This document shows, in pieces, positions 31,935 to 40,181 of a DNA stretch of 48,011 nt. The first letter of the stretch is position 1. Each line of letters starts with the position of its first letter. Source of the stretch: Sedimentisphaerales bacterium. Its GTDB lineage: Bacteria; Planctomycetota; Phycisphaerae; Sedimentisphaerales; Anaerobacaceae. The translations under genes and the position numbers were made by a program. Under the pieces are notes generated by a model that saw only the letters and a program-made list of their open reading frames with translations, made no database searches and was not told the origin of the DNA. The DNA lies in the NCBI GenBank assembly GCA_016927855.1, contig JAFGLV010000103.1:1-48011 (forward strand), given 5' to 3'.

Positions 31935-33968
31935 ATGCGAACCGTAGTTGACATTTTGGAGCAGCGAATCGGCCGGGCGTTAGCCGACACGGCGGGATTA
32001 GACCACAGCCCAGCGATCATCAGGACGACCGCCGACCCCAAGTTCGGGGACTACCAGGCCAACGGTGTGATGGCGGTCGCCAAGCAGCTCAGGACCAACC
32101 CTCGCAAACTGGCCGAGCAGGTCGTCGCGAAGCTCGATCTGGGCGAGCTGTGTGAAACACCGGAGGTGGCCGGGCCGGGCTTTATCAACCTGCGTCTCAA
32201 GCCTGAGTACGTCGCCAGCGAACTGCTGCGCATCAATGCCGGCGATGCCAACCGGCTCGCGATCAAGCCCACGGAAATGGCTCAAACCGTGGTCGTCGAC
32301 TTCTCCAGCCCGAACATCGCCAAGGAGATGCACGTCGGCCACCTGCGTAGCACCATCATCGGCGACTGCATCTGTCGCCTGCTCGAATTCGAAGGCCATA
32401 AGGTCGTCCGCCAAAACCACATCGGCGACTGGGGCACCCAGTTCGGCCGGGTCATCCTCGGCCTGTGGCATATGTGCATGGCCGAGAAGCGCCAGGAAGA
32501 GAATGGTGAGCCACTCTATTTCGCAGAGGAACTCAAGGCCTTGAGGGCCCTCGCCGGAGATGGGCAAGAGCTGCACGCCTTATGTACCAAGATACGAGAT
32601 CGGCATGAGAACGACTGGCGTGCCGACAAGGACCCGGAGGAGGGCGACGGCGAGTTGGTGTTCGGCCCATTTCTCCAGGGCTTCCCCGAGCGCCCCGCGG
32701 AAGAAGTGTGGCCGCGCATTCAGATGGCGTACCAGTATGTCAATCTCCTGGAAGAGTGCGTCGTCGGGATGGGATTGACCATACCCACGCGTCAGGCCGG
32801 CGTCATCGACTACAAAGACTTGGGACGGCATGTCACTCCCATGCTCCAGGACAGGGCCAAGGATCCGAGAAACCGGCAGGAGTGGCTGGCGTGGAACCGG
32901 GTCCGAGAGCTTACGATGGCCAGTTGCTATGCCGTGTACGAGCGCTTGGGCGTGATGCTTGGGCCGGAACATGAACGGGGCGAAAGCGCATACCAACCCA
33001 TGTTGCCGGACGTCGTTGACAGTCTCAGGGACACGGGGCTTGCAGCAGACTCGGCTGGGGCGGTCTGCGTCTTCCCTCCCGGTTTCCAGACGAAGGAAGG
33101 AGAGCCGCTGCCGTTCATTGTCCAGAAGTCGGACGGGGCGTTTCTATATGCCACGACCGACCTGGCGGCGCTGCGATACAGAGTCGGCCAACTCAAGGCC
33201 GACCGCATCATCTATGTCACGGACGCCCGACAGATTCAGCACTTCCAGATGCTCTTCAAGGTAGCCGAGATGGCGGGTTGGGACCGACGGAACGGTCGCA
33301 AGGCCCAACTGGTTCACGTCACGTTCGGCAGCGTCCTCGGCGAGGACGGCAAACCTCTCAAGGCACGCTCGGGTGAGAACGTTAAGCTCAAAGACCTGCT
33401 GGACGAAGCGGTCGAGCGGGCCAAGGCGGTCGTCGAAGAGAAGAACCCCGACCTGCCGGCCGAGAAGAAGACGCAGATCGCCCAAGCCGTCGGGGTCGGT
33501 GCGGTCAAGTACGCAGACTACTCGAACAATCGCACGAGCGACTACGTCTTCAGCTTCGACAAGATGCTCGCGATGGATGGCAATACCGCGCCGTACATGC
33601 AGTACGCTTACGCGCGCATCCGTTCCATCGAGCGTAAGGCCCAGAGCAAAGGCGTGGACATCGCGAGTGAGCTGGCCGGCATGGAGACGCTCGACCTGAG
33701 CGAGCCGGCGGAACTGGACCTGGGCAAGCACCTGGCGCGCTACAGCGAGGCCATCGAAGCAGCGATTGCGGACTACAAGCCCAACTGCCTGACCGCGTAT
33801 CTCTACGAGCTGGCCCAAAAGTTCAGCACGTTCTACACGAACTGCCCTGTCCTGGACGCGCCGCCGACCAAGCGTCCGACGCGCCTGCTGCTATGCGACC
33901 TGACCGCCAAGACCATCCGCCACGGCCTGAGCGAACTGCTCGGCATCGCCGTGGTCGAGCAGATGTGA
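31935..33968 (+). CDS. argS: Arginyl-tRNA synthetase
   Basis: A 677-residue class I synthetase charging tRNA-Arg; it needs tRNA for amino acid activation. The N-terminal ArgRS-specific domain (KFGDYQANGVMAVAKQL, then EVAGPGFINLRLKP) is followed by SPNIAKEMHVGHLRSTIIGD, which contains the HIGH equivalent HVGH. FGSVLGEDGKPLKARSGENV stands in the KMSKS position, as in many ArgRS that lack the canonical lysine motif. The C-terminal DALR anticodon domain is recognisable (YARIRSIERKA, then LTAYLYELAQKFSTFYTNCP). Length is about 100 longer than minimal forms, from insertions around EEGDGELVFGPF. Confidence 0.97.
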   Translation: MRTVVDILEQRIGRALADTAGLDHSPAIIRTTADPKFGDYQANGVMAVAKQLRTNPRKLAEQVVAKLDLGELCETPEVAGPGFINLRLKPEYVASELLRINAGDANRLAIKPTEMAQTVVVDFSSPNIAKEMHVGHLRSTIIGDCICRLLEFEGHKVVRQNHIGDWGTQFGRVILGLWHMCMAEKRQEENGEPLYFAEELKALRALAGDGQELHALCTKIRDRHENDWRADKDPEEGDGELVFGPFLQGFPERPAEEVWPRIQMAYQYVNLLEECVVGMGLTIPTRQAGVIDYKDLGRHVTPMLQDRAKDPRNRQEWLAWNRVRELTMASCYAVYERLGVMLGPEHERGESAYQPMLPDVVDSLRDTGLAADSAGAVCVFPPGFQTKEGEPLPFIVQKSDGAFLYATTDLAALRYRVGQLKADRIIYVTDARQIQHFQMLFKVAEMAGWDRRNGRKAQLVHVTFGSVLGEDGKPLKARSGENVKLKDLLDEAVERAKAVVEEKNPDLPAEKKTQIAQAVGVGAVKYADYSNNRTSDYVFSFDKMLAMDGNTAPYMQYAYARIRSIERKAQSKGVDIASELAGMETLDLSEPAELDLGKHLARYSEAIEAAIADYKPNCLTAYLYELAQKFSTFYTNCPVLDAPPTKRPTRLLLCDLTAKTIRHGLSELLGIAVVEQM

Positions 33969-34155
33969 CGGTGAGTCGAGCACAGAGCCTTCGTCTCTCA
34001 GCGGTCTGCCACCCACCTGCGAACACTTGTCGCATTCTGCCGACAGCATGTCAGATCGAGAACAGCCGTAACACCGGGCGCGACTGCGCAACCATAGGAA
34101 CGACAGGCGTCTTATCGCAAGATCGAGCCTCCCGTATACGCAACGGAGACATGGC

Positions 34156-35463
34156 ATGATGCTGAAAGAGCGCGTCCTTGCCAGAAGCTGGCTGCTCGTG
34201 GGTACCTGCTGGTACTCCATGTGCGGCATGGGGCAACCGGCGTGTGGACACGCGCAGCCGACGCACGCAGAGGAAAGACCGACACCCAAGGTCTGGCTCC
34301 AGCAATACCTTGGCGTGCAGTTCCCGGATTCAGCCAGGCACTTCGTGCTTTACTACAGGTCCGATGATGAGGATGTCCTTCTGTTCTCCTTCGATGTCGC
34401 ACAGGACGGCCTTGAGCAACTCATGGACGGGACGGCTGTCTTTCCTGTCCATAGTGACCTGGCGAAGGACGGCGCGGACTTACCCGAGCAGATTGTGCGT
34501 GACTCCGCTTCCCGACACTTCGCCCAGAAGGTGACGGCCATGCAGAATGGCCTCTCGGCAAGCAGGAGGCGGACCCGTCCCGCCGAACCGCTGGAGGTGT
34601 GCTTGTGGACGGCGGAGGTAGCCGCTGGGACGTGGAGAGTGTGCGTTTCGGTCATAGCCGATGCGCAAGCAGACAGGACGAGCCTTTCCGTCGGGTTCAA
34701 GATGCCTGTCGCACATCGAGATATGCGCAGCCACGTCATCATCGACAGTCGTTCCGAATACACGTGTGACACCCATATCTGGCAGCGGTGGAGTCTCGAT
34801 GGAACCGGCTATCGGGAGCTCGTGCGGGTCATGGAAACACGCCAGGATGTTGCGAGGCGTTCGAGTGTCGCCGCTGAAAGGCTGGCAGCCCGGCTCGACG
34901 CGGGAGGACCCGCTCCGGAAGTGCCCTGGTGGAAGCCATCTGAACTGAATCGGAGCCGCGCGGAGGGCTCTGAGCCCCTGGAGGGCTTCCGGCATGGGGA
35001 TTCGACACTGGTCGTCGGCCGTGTGGACGGCCTTTTCCATGGTTATGCCCTTACGCAGCGCCACGTCCTTGCGACCGATCCGCTTGATGCCATCTGGAGA
35101 CTGCTGGGGCTTCAGTTGCCCACCGGCGTCCACAATGCACACTACGAATCCGCATCAAGTATGGCGGGAATCGTGTTTTGGATTCGGTTCGACGTACCCT
35201 TGCGCGACTTCATGACTTGCCTCGCTCAAGCACCTGCGCTGGCGATACAGGGAGAGTTGACAGCAGGCGCCGTTGTGAGACAATACCTCGAAACGGCGTA
35301 CCAAACGGGGTCTCCCGACTGGTGGCGCCCGCAGGAGTTGCGCCAGGGCCTCTGCGCACAGCATAGGAGCAACTCGAAAGACCTGACTGACATAACGGCA
35401 GGCTTGGGCCCTTTGTCGGAAAGGGACATCCGGGTCTATATCGGTGCCTTCAGTCCTTGGTGA
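34156..35463 (+). CDS. Unknown protein with two related half-repeats (WWxPxEL)
   Basis: I do not recognise a family. The 435-residue product has a hydrophobic N-terminus (LARSWLLVGTCWYSMCGMG) that is probably an export signal. Two segments look alike. WLQQYLGVQFPDSARHF, then LLFSFDVAQDGLEQLM (about 47-95), resembles WRLLGLQLPTGVHNAHYE, then IVFWIRFDVPLRDFMTCL (about 315-360). Each repeat is later followed by WWKPSEL or WWRPQEL. This suggests an internal duplication of an extracytoplasmic domain. GGAG 7 nt before ATG supports the start. The next gene (yjbQ) begins 3 nt after its stop. Function is unknown. Confidence 0.75.
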   Translation: MMLKERVLARSWLLVGTCWYSMCGMGQPACGHAQPTHAEERPTPKVWLQQYLGVQFPDSARHFVLYYRSDDEDVLLFSFDVAQDGLEQLMDGTAVFPVHSDLAKDGADLPEQIVRDSASRHFAQKVTAMQNGLSASRRRTRPAEPLEVCLWTAEVAAGTWRVCVSVIADAQADRTSLSVGFKMPVAHRDMRSHVIIDSRSEYTCDTHIWQRWSLDGTGYRELVRVMETRQDVARRSSVAAERLAARLDAGGPAPEVPWWKPSELNRSRAEGSEPLEGFRHGDSTLVVGRVDGLFHGYALTQRHVLATDPLDAIWRLLGLQLPTGVHNAHYESASSMAGIVFWIRFDVPLRDFMTCLAQAPALAIQGELTAGAVVRQYLETAYQTGSPDWWRPQELRQGLCAQHRSNSKDLTDITAGLGPLSERDIRVYIGAFSPW

Positions 35464-35466
35464 AAT

Positions 35467-35877
35467 ATGAAAATCGTGCAGAGTGAATTCCGCGTCAGTA
35501 CTCGCAGCCGTAATGAGATGATCGACATCACCAGTCAGGTGGCGTCCATCGTCGCTGAGTCAGGCGTCAAGAGCGGCGAGGTCGTCGTCTTCTGCCCGCA
35601 TACGACCGCCGCGATTACCATCAATGAGAACGCCGATCCGTCGGTGCCGCATGACATCCTGCTGACGCTCGACGAGCTGATCCCGCAATCGCGCCGGGGA
35701 TACCGCCACTCCGAGGGCAATTCCGATTCGCACGTCAAGAGCTCGCTCGTCGGTGCCAGCGAGCTGGTCCTGATCGCTAATGGACACCTGACGCTGGGCA
35801 CTTGGCAAGGCATCTTCTTCTGCGAGTTCGACGGCGCGCGGAACCGCAAGATCATCGTGCAGGTCCGTGGGGAATAG
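35467..35877 (+). CDS. yjbQ: YjbQ-family protein (UPF0047)
   Basis: A 136-residue single-domain protein. VVVFCPHTTAAITINENADP and HVKSSLVGASELVLIANGHL, then LGTWQGIFFCEFDGARNRKI, are diagnostic. The conserved His and Glu residues form a metal or phosphate site. Members can substitute weakly for thiamine-phosphate synthase, but the true role is unsettled. The start overlaps closely with the previous gene (TGA-AAT-ATG), so it shares its transcript. Confidence 0.93.
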   Translation: MKIVQSEFRVSTRSRNEMIDITSQVASIVAESGVKSGEVVVFCPHTTAAITINENADPSVPHDILLTLDELIPQSRRGYRHSEGNSDSHVKSSLVGASELVLIANGHLTLGTWQGIFFCEFDGARNRKIIVQVRGE

Positions 35878-35885
35878 CTGCACTT

Positions 35886-35935
35886 CGTAGGGCGAGCGGC
35901 TCGCTCGCCTTGTCGTGCGAGACACACGACCTACG
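35886..35935. repeat. 50-bp palindromic repeat, CGTAGGGCGAGC family
   Basis: CGTAGGGCGAGCGGCTCG opens and GACACACGACCTACG closes the element. The terminal six bases pair perfectly and the next seven partly. It matches the argJ copy at both ends but has a different centre. It lies between yjbQ and the downstream end of the small RNA candidate. Confidence 0.75.
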
Positions 35936-35940
35936 CGCAG

Positions 35941-36138
35941 AAAAATGGCGAGGTGGTGGTTCCGGCTGGGGGGGAGACCGGTAGACCACGCTGCCTCGCC
36001 GAGGTTTATTTGCCAAACATCGGTCAATTCACGAAGTCAAAGAGCAAATTAAGCGCGTCCTGCCGGCCCTTCAAACGAAAACTGCGAAAGTCGAGCAATG
36101 TCAGGGTGATTGCTCCACCCCATTCCAGTCCATTGAAT
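35941..36138 (-). ncRNA. Candidate small RNA with C-rich terminator loop
   Basis: A minus-strand unit of about 198 nt with a promoter at 36145-36173 and no useful reading frame. Near the 5' end, GGGTG, GAGCAAT, CACCC, TGAC, ATTGCTC can form either of two hairpins or a tight pseudoknot (36089-36120). The 3' end is a long hairpin: GGCGAGG, GTGGT and CCGG pair with CCGG, ACCAC and CCTCGCC, followed by ATTTTT (35941-36000). Its apical loop is CTCCCCCCC, complementary to purine-rich ribosome sites. This is typical of trans-acting small RNAs. It does not match 6S, SRP, tmRNA or RNase P as I know them. Confidence 0.5.
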
Positions 36139-36144
36139 AGGCGT

Positions 36145-36173
36145 ATTATACCCCCTTCCGAACGCCGATGCAA
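36145..36173 (-). promoter_or_regulatory. Promoter of the small RNA candidate
   Basis: On the minus strand TTGCAT (36168-36173), a 17-nt spacer and consensus TATAAT (36145-36150). The start site would be near 36138. No protein gene starts downstream on this strand. Confidence 0.65.
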
Positions 36174-36622
36174 GCCAAAAACCCACGAATTTGAGATTTT
36201 CGCGGCGTGACGACGTCCTGTCCCTGGCGACGATAACCTCCGTGTTCACAGGGGTTTGCGTCGTTTCTCGTCCCGACCGGATCGGTCCGGCCCGCAAGGA
36301 CCGCGCCTGAGGCTCTGCCGCCGTGAGGAACGGTGCGGCGCTACCGGCCTGCTCCCAAGCGCCCTCCCCGACCTGCCGGCAGGCGTCTTCGCCCGACACC
36401 GGAGGTTCAGAATGATAGTTAAGTGAATCGTGTATGTCTGCATATTAGGACTGGGCGGGACCGCCGTGAACGGTCTGAGACACTGCGGACCGGCGTCTCA
36501 AGAAGGCGGCCGGAATCCGCCGCGATTTCACCGCTAATGGCTTGTCGAACGCGGCGAATGGGCATAGACTTGAGAGCCCGATGGGTGCGTAATGATTCAG
36601 CGTCTGCATACGGTTTCAGCCT
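36174..36622. other. GC-rich spacer before yggS
   Basis: No gene is recognised. The stretch 36240-36400 is very GC-rich and full of short inverted repeats (for example CCTGCCGGCAGG at 36371-36382, and CCGGATCGGTCCGG at 36280-36293). It could encode a structured RNA, but no known RNA signature is visible on either strand. The AT-richer part near 36415-36450 may hold the yggS promoter. Confidence 0.4.
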
Positions 36623-37345
36623 ATGACAAAGATCGCAGAGAGAACCAAACGCGTTCAGGAAAACGTGGCGGCCGCCTGTGCCCGCTCGGGTCGTGAGCCG
36701 CAGGACGTGCGCCTGATCATCGTAACCAAGTCGGCCGATATCGAACAGGTCAAGCAGGTCATCCGGCTCGGCTTCAACCATCTCGGGGAAAACCGCGTCC
36801 AGCAGCTCAAAAAGGTCTCGGCCCAGGTGGCGGAGTTCATAGCCCAGGAAGGCGCCGACGCGGCGCTGCCGAAGGAGATCCACTGGCACATGATCGGCCA
36901 CCTCCAGCGCAACAAGGTGCGCCACGTCCTGTCGAGCACCTCGCTGATCCACTCGCTGGACACGTTGCGCCTCGCGGAGGAGATCAACTCCGCTTCCGGC
37001 AAGATGAACCTGCGCTCGCGGGTGCTTCTGCAGGTCAACACCTCCAATGAGCCACAGAAGTACGGCGTTCCCGTCGGCGCGGCCACCCATCTGGCCGAGC
37101 AGATCGAGACACTGCCTCACGTTCAGCTTATCGGACTGATGACCATGGCGCCGCTGACGCGCAATCAGGACACGATTCGCGCGTGCTTCGTGCGGGCCCG
37201 CGAGCTGTTCCAGGAAATGCGCGGCGAGAAGATCGTCGGCAGGCAATTCACCGAGTTGAGCATGGGCATGAGCAGCGACTACGAGATTGCGGTCGAGGAA
37301 GGCGCGACGCTGTTGCGTATCGGCTCGGCCATCTTCGCGGGCTGA
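36623..37345 (+). CDS. yggS: YggS-family PLP homeostasis protein
   Basis: A 240-residue alanine-racemase-fold protein without known enzyme activity. It binds pyridoxal phosphate and buffers it in the cell. The PLP lysine is K36 in IIVTKSADIEQV. LGENRVQQLKKV, IHWHMIGHLQRNKVRHVL and FTELSMGMSSDYEIAVEEGA, then TLLRIGSAIF, are the family signatures. Length and start fit. It precedes the phosphatase gene by about 150 nt. Confidence 0.96.
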   Translation: MTKIAERTKRVQENVAAACARSGREPQDVRLIIVTKSADIEQVKQVIRLGFNHLGENRVQQLKKVSAQVAEFIAQEGADAALPKEIHWHMIGHLQRNKVRHVLSSTSLIHSLDTLRLAEEINSASGKMNLRSRVLLQVNTSNEPQKYGVPVGAATHLAEQIETLPHVQLIGLMTMAPLTRNQDTIRACFVRARELFQEMRGEKIVGRQFTELSMGMSSDYEIAVEEGATLLRIGSAIFAG

Positions 37346-37497
37346 GAGCACTCTGCCCTTCCGTTGCACGCCCTGAGTACCCGTGCGTTTGACCAAGAAA
37401 ACGCGTGAAAACGCCAAAGTCGCCTCCTTATCCAGACGAAACACAGGTGGTAGCACTGCCTGCGTGGATGGCTGTGCAAAACGAGAAGGCGACTACG

Positions 37498-38775
37498 ATG
37501 GGCAAGACTCAACTGGGGAGCGGCATCGGGATCCTGACGGAATTCACCGACGTCATCTATCTGTCCGATAAAACACACCTGCCTGGCGAGATCAGGCGCC
37601 TACTCAGGCAGAAGAGGCTGTCTTCCCTGTTGATGCCGCTGGAAGGCTACCGCTTGATCCATCTGCGACCCGACCTGGTGGGGACGGTGGTGATCGACGC
37701 CGAAGGCTCCGACGTTACCCAGGACCGGCGCATGGGCCGGATCATCGAGACACTCGAACGTGATAATATCGGCATCATTCTGCTGACCCAGCGGGTCAAG
37801 TGCCCCGTCAGGAGCTTCTCGTTGGTTCCATCCGAGAGCAGCTTCTCCATGTCCGGCAGTGTCGAAGCGATATCACTCGACGCGCTATGGGCACGGATCA
37901 GCGTCAACCTGGCCTACCGAAAGGAGCAGAATTCCGGGATCGCGGTCAAGCTGCCCACTACCACCAGCGCGATGGAGCGTCACTTGGTCAAACGGCCCAA
38001 CCCACCGGCCGAGGGGACCGATGCGATCAGCGACAATCTCAAAGAGCAACTGCGCCTGGCCGGCCTGGTGCAAAGAGACTTTCTGCCTTCGAAGCTGCCC
38101 AACTGCACCGAGGCTCAGTGGGCGACCTCCTTCATCCCTGCCGAGTGGGTCTCCGGCGATATCTACGACGTCGCGCGGATAGACGAGCAGCACATCGGGT
38201 TCTACATCGCCGACGCGGTGGGACACTCCATGCCGGCGGCTTTGCTGACGATCTTCATCAAGCACGCGCTCGTCATGCGCGAGACAACCAATAACAGCTA
38301 CCGCATCTTCTCACCGACCGAGGCCATCGCGAACCTCAACATGAAGATGCTGGGCCAGAAACTCTCAGGCTACCAGTTCGCCACCTGCTGCTACTGCCTC
38401 CTGAATATCAAGACGCGACAGCTCACCCTGGCGCGGGCTGGCCATCCTTACCCGATCCTCCTGCGCCAAGGACAAGCGCCTCGACCCCTGGAGACGCGCG
38501 GCTCGCTGCTGGGCGTCTTCGAGAGCGCCGAATTCACGCAAACCACGACCCAGCTCCAGGTCGGCGATCGCCTGCTGCTCTACTCCGATGGCGCCGAGAC
38601 CCTGATCGGCCGGCTCGAGGACAAGAATGGGTTCCGGTTCACCGACGAGTTCCTGGCGGTCCAGGACGCTTCGATCACTGAAATCGTCGACCGCCTGACC
38701 GAAATCGCCAAGACGCGCGATATCGATCCCGCGGAGGTGGACGATTTCACCCTCGTGGGCTTGGAAATCCCCTGA
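37498..38775 (+). CDS. PP2C-like phosphatase of the SpoIIE/RsbU type
   Basis: A 425-residue regulator. The C-terminal half is a SpoIIE-type serine/threonine phosphatase: SFIPAEWVSGDIYDVARIDE, YIADAVGHSMPAALLTIFIK, LARAGHPYPILLR, LLLYSDGAETLIGR and VDDFTLVGLEI provide the Asp/Gly metal sites. The N-terminal half (about 1-160) resembles a receiver-like fold (GIGILTEFTDVIYLSD, then RIIETLERDNIGIILLTQRV) but lacks a clear phosphoacceptor arrangement. Such phosphatases usually act on anti-sigma-factor antagonists. No partner is in the window. ATG 37498 has GAGAAGG 8 nt upstream; an in-frame ATG at 37405 is possible. Confidence 0.9.
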   Translation: MGKTQLGSGIGILTEFTDVIYLSDKTHLPGEIRRLLRQKRLSSLLMPLEGYRLIHLRPDLVGTVVIDAEGSDVTQDRRMGRIIETLERDNIGIILLTQRVKCPVRSFSLVPSESSFSMSGSVEAISLDALWARISVNLAYRKEQNSGIAVKLPTTTSAMERHLVKRPNPPAEGTDAISDNLKEQLRLAGLVQRDFLPSKLPNCTEAQWATSFIPAEWVSGDIYDVARIDEQHIGFYIADAVGHSMPAALLTIFIKHALVMRETTNNSYRIFSPTEAIANLNMKMLGQKLSGYQFATCCYCLLNIKTRQLTLARAGHPYPILLRQGQAPRPLETRGSLLGVFESAEFTQTTTQLQVGDRLLLYSDGAETLIGRLEDKNGFRFTDEFLAVQDASITEIVDRLTEIAKTRDIDPAEVDDFTLVGLEIP

Positions 38776-39302
38776 GTCGGCCGACGGAGAGTGTGGGACA
38801 AATCAGCGTCTCCCTCCACCGGTTCGAAGCGTCCTGCTGAGAACCTACGCAAGGCAACGGCTCATGGCGTCGCTGCGAACGCCCCCTGCCCCCAAAATAC
38901 GTAGTTCCCACAATACGCCTGCGTCGGATGAAATGGATATAATGGAGTGATCGCCGACGGCGCGAGGGCGGCTTTGCCTGCCCTTGGGTCGCCGTTGGCT
39001 GTCTTCAAGCCGAGCCGCTGTTCACGCCCGGCTCGCAGATCGGCAGGTGAGAAGATGCACGCCGCACGCGGATTCCGGGGGACCATCGGGAAAAGCCTGT
39101 ACCCACCACGTAACAACCTGGAACCGCAGATCAACGCGAATGAACACGGTCGGGCGCTGGAAATCCGGTTGCTCCGCTGCAGTCGTGCGAGAGTTTTTGG
39201 GTCTTTTTTCGGATTTCCTGAGTCATTCCGCCCCGAAAGATCCCATTGTACTACAGAAGTGATCGTTATCGTGAGGCTCTTGCATTGAATCGGAGGTACG
39301 TT
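38776..39302. other. Spacer before the GLUG-repeat gene
   Basis: No gene is supported. GGAACCGCAGATCAACGCG, then AATGAACACGG (39118-39149), resembles the CAGATNAACGCNGATNAACAC-type dispersed sequence seen in many bacterial genomes and may be a repeat fragment. The right end holds GGAGG (39292-39296), the ribosome site of the next gene. Confidence 0.4.
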
Positions 39303-40181
39303 GTGGTTACTCGATGCACATCTTGGGCGTATGTGGCGGCTGTCCTTCTCCTGACAGGCGTTTCCACCGCCACCGCAAAATACAGCGGCGGCAGCGGGAC
39401 GGCGGACGATCCCTACCAGATTTGGACGGCCGGGCAGATGAACGTCATTGGGACACGGCCTGACGACTGGGACAAGCACTTCAAGCTCATGGCGGACATT
39501 GACTTCAAGACGTTGCGTGGAGTGTCCTTCAACGCAATCGGCGCCGATCCGAGCTACGGACAGCCATTCTCCGGTGTCTTCGATGGGAATGGCAAGACGA
39601 TCGCCAATGTCACGTGCAGCAAGCCAGGGGCGACAACCCTGGGTCTCTTTGGCGGTGTCCAGGGGAGCAACGCGCGAATCAAGCGGCTGCGACTGACAGG
39701 AGTTACCGTTGACGCCGGGGCAGGAGGCCTGGTCGGCGCCCTGGCAGGATATCTCCATAGTGGCAAGATCATCCGATGTCACGTGGAAGGCGGGAGTATC
39801 TCCGGTGGCTATGGCGTGGGTGGGCTGGTCGGAATATGCAACGGAACCATCGTCAGTTGTTCCTCGTCAGCGAGCGTCTCCGTATCGGACGTGTGCGGAG
39901 GCGGTCTGGCGGGTGAGAATAGCGGCGTCATCATCCGATCACACTCCACAGGCCAGGTATCGGCACGTTCCTCTGGTGGCGGTCTCGTGGGCGCGAGCAC
40001 CGGCACCGTCAGTGACAGCTACTCGACCGGCAAGGTTTCCGCGACCAAGGGGGTACGCCGGAGGATTAGCCGCATCCAACTCGGGAAAGGTCCGCAACTG
40101 CTACTCGACCGGCGCGGTGTCAGCACCGCAAGGCGCGGGCGGACTGCTCGGGGGCACGACAGGACAAGAGGGCGTCACTGA
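39303..40181 (+). CDS. GLUG-repeat secreted protein, N-terminal part (frameshifted)
   Basis: GTG 39303 has GGAGG 6 nt upstream and begins a signal peptide (WAYVAAVLLLTGVSTATA). A module with GGSGTADDPYQIWTAGQMNV, then WDKHFKLMADIDF, follows. Then GLUG-type repeats appear (VGGLVGICNGTIVSCSSSAS, GGGLAGENSGVIIRSHSTGQ). At a G5 run (40049-40053) the frame is lost; from there to 40181 the reading is meaningless. The next frame picks up GYAGGLAASNSGKVRNCYST directly. This and the following entry are one gene broken by a single-base indel. Confidence 0.85.
   Translation: MVTRCTSWAYVAAVLLLTGVSTATAKYSGGSGTADDPYQIWTAGQMNVIGTRPDDWDKHFKLMADIDFKTLRGVSFNAIGADPSYGQPFSGVFDGNGKTIANVTCSKPGATTLGLFGGVQGSNARIKRLRLTGVTVDAGAGGLVGALAGYLHSGKIIRCHVEGGSISGGYGVGGLVGICNGTIVSCSSSASVSVSDVCGGGLAGENSGVIIRSHSTGQVSARSSGGGLVGASTGTVSDSYSTGKVSATKGVRRRISRIQLGKGPQLLLDRRGVSTARRGRTARGHDRTRGRH

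Noticed and set aside
35941..36138. Small RNA candidate as 6S RNA, SRP RNA, tmRNA or RNase P RNA
   Set aside because: The size would suit 6S, but the 5' and 3' ends do not pair into the closing stem. The SRP GGAA-loop domain, the tmRNA tRNA-like end and the RNase P GAGGAAAGTCC motif are not present.
36240..36400. Structured RNA in the GC-rich spacer before yggS
   Set aside because: Many short inverted repeats, but no promoter-terminator pair and no known RNA signature; high GC alone creates such pairings.
39709..40053. Upstream part of the 821-codon frame as a real N-terminus
   Set aside because: In this stretch the correct protein is read in the other frame (signal peptide and GLUG repeats); the 821-codon frame is meaningful only after the G5 run.
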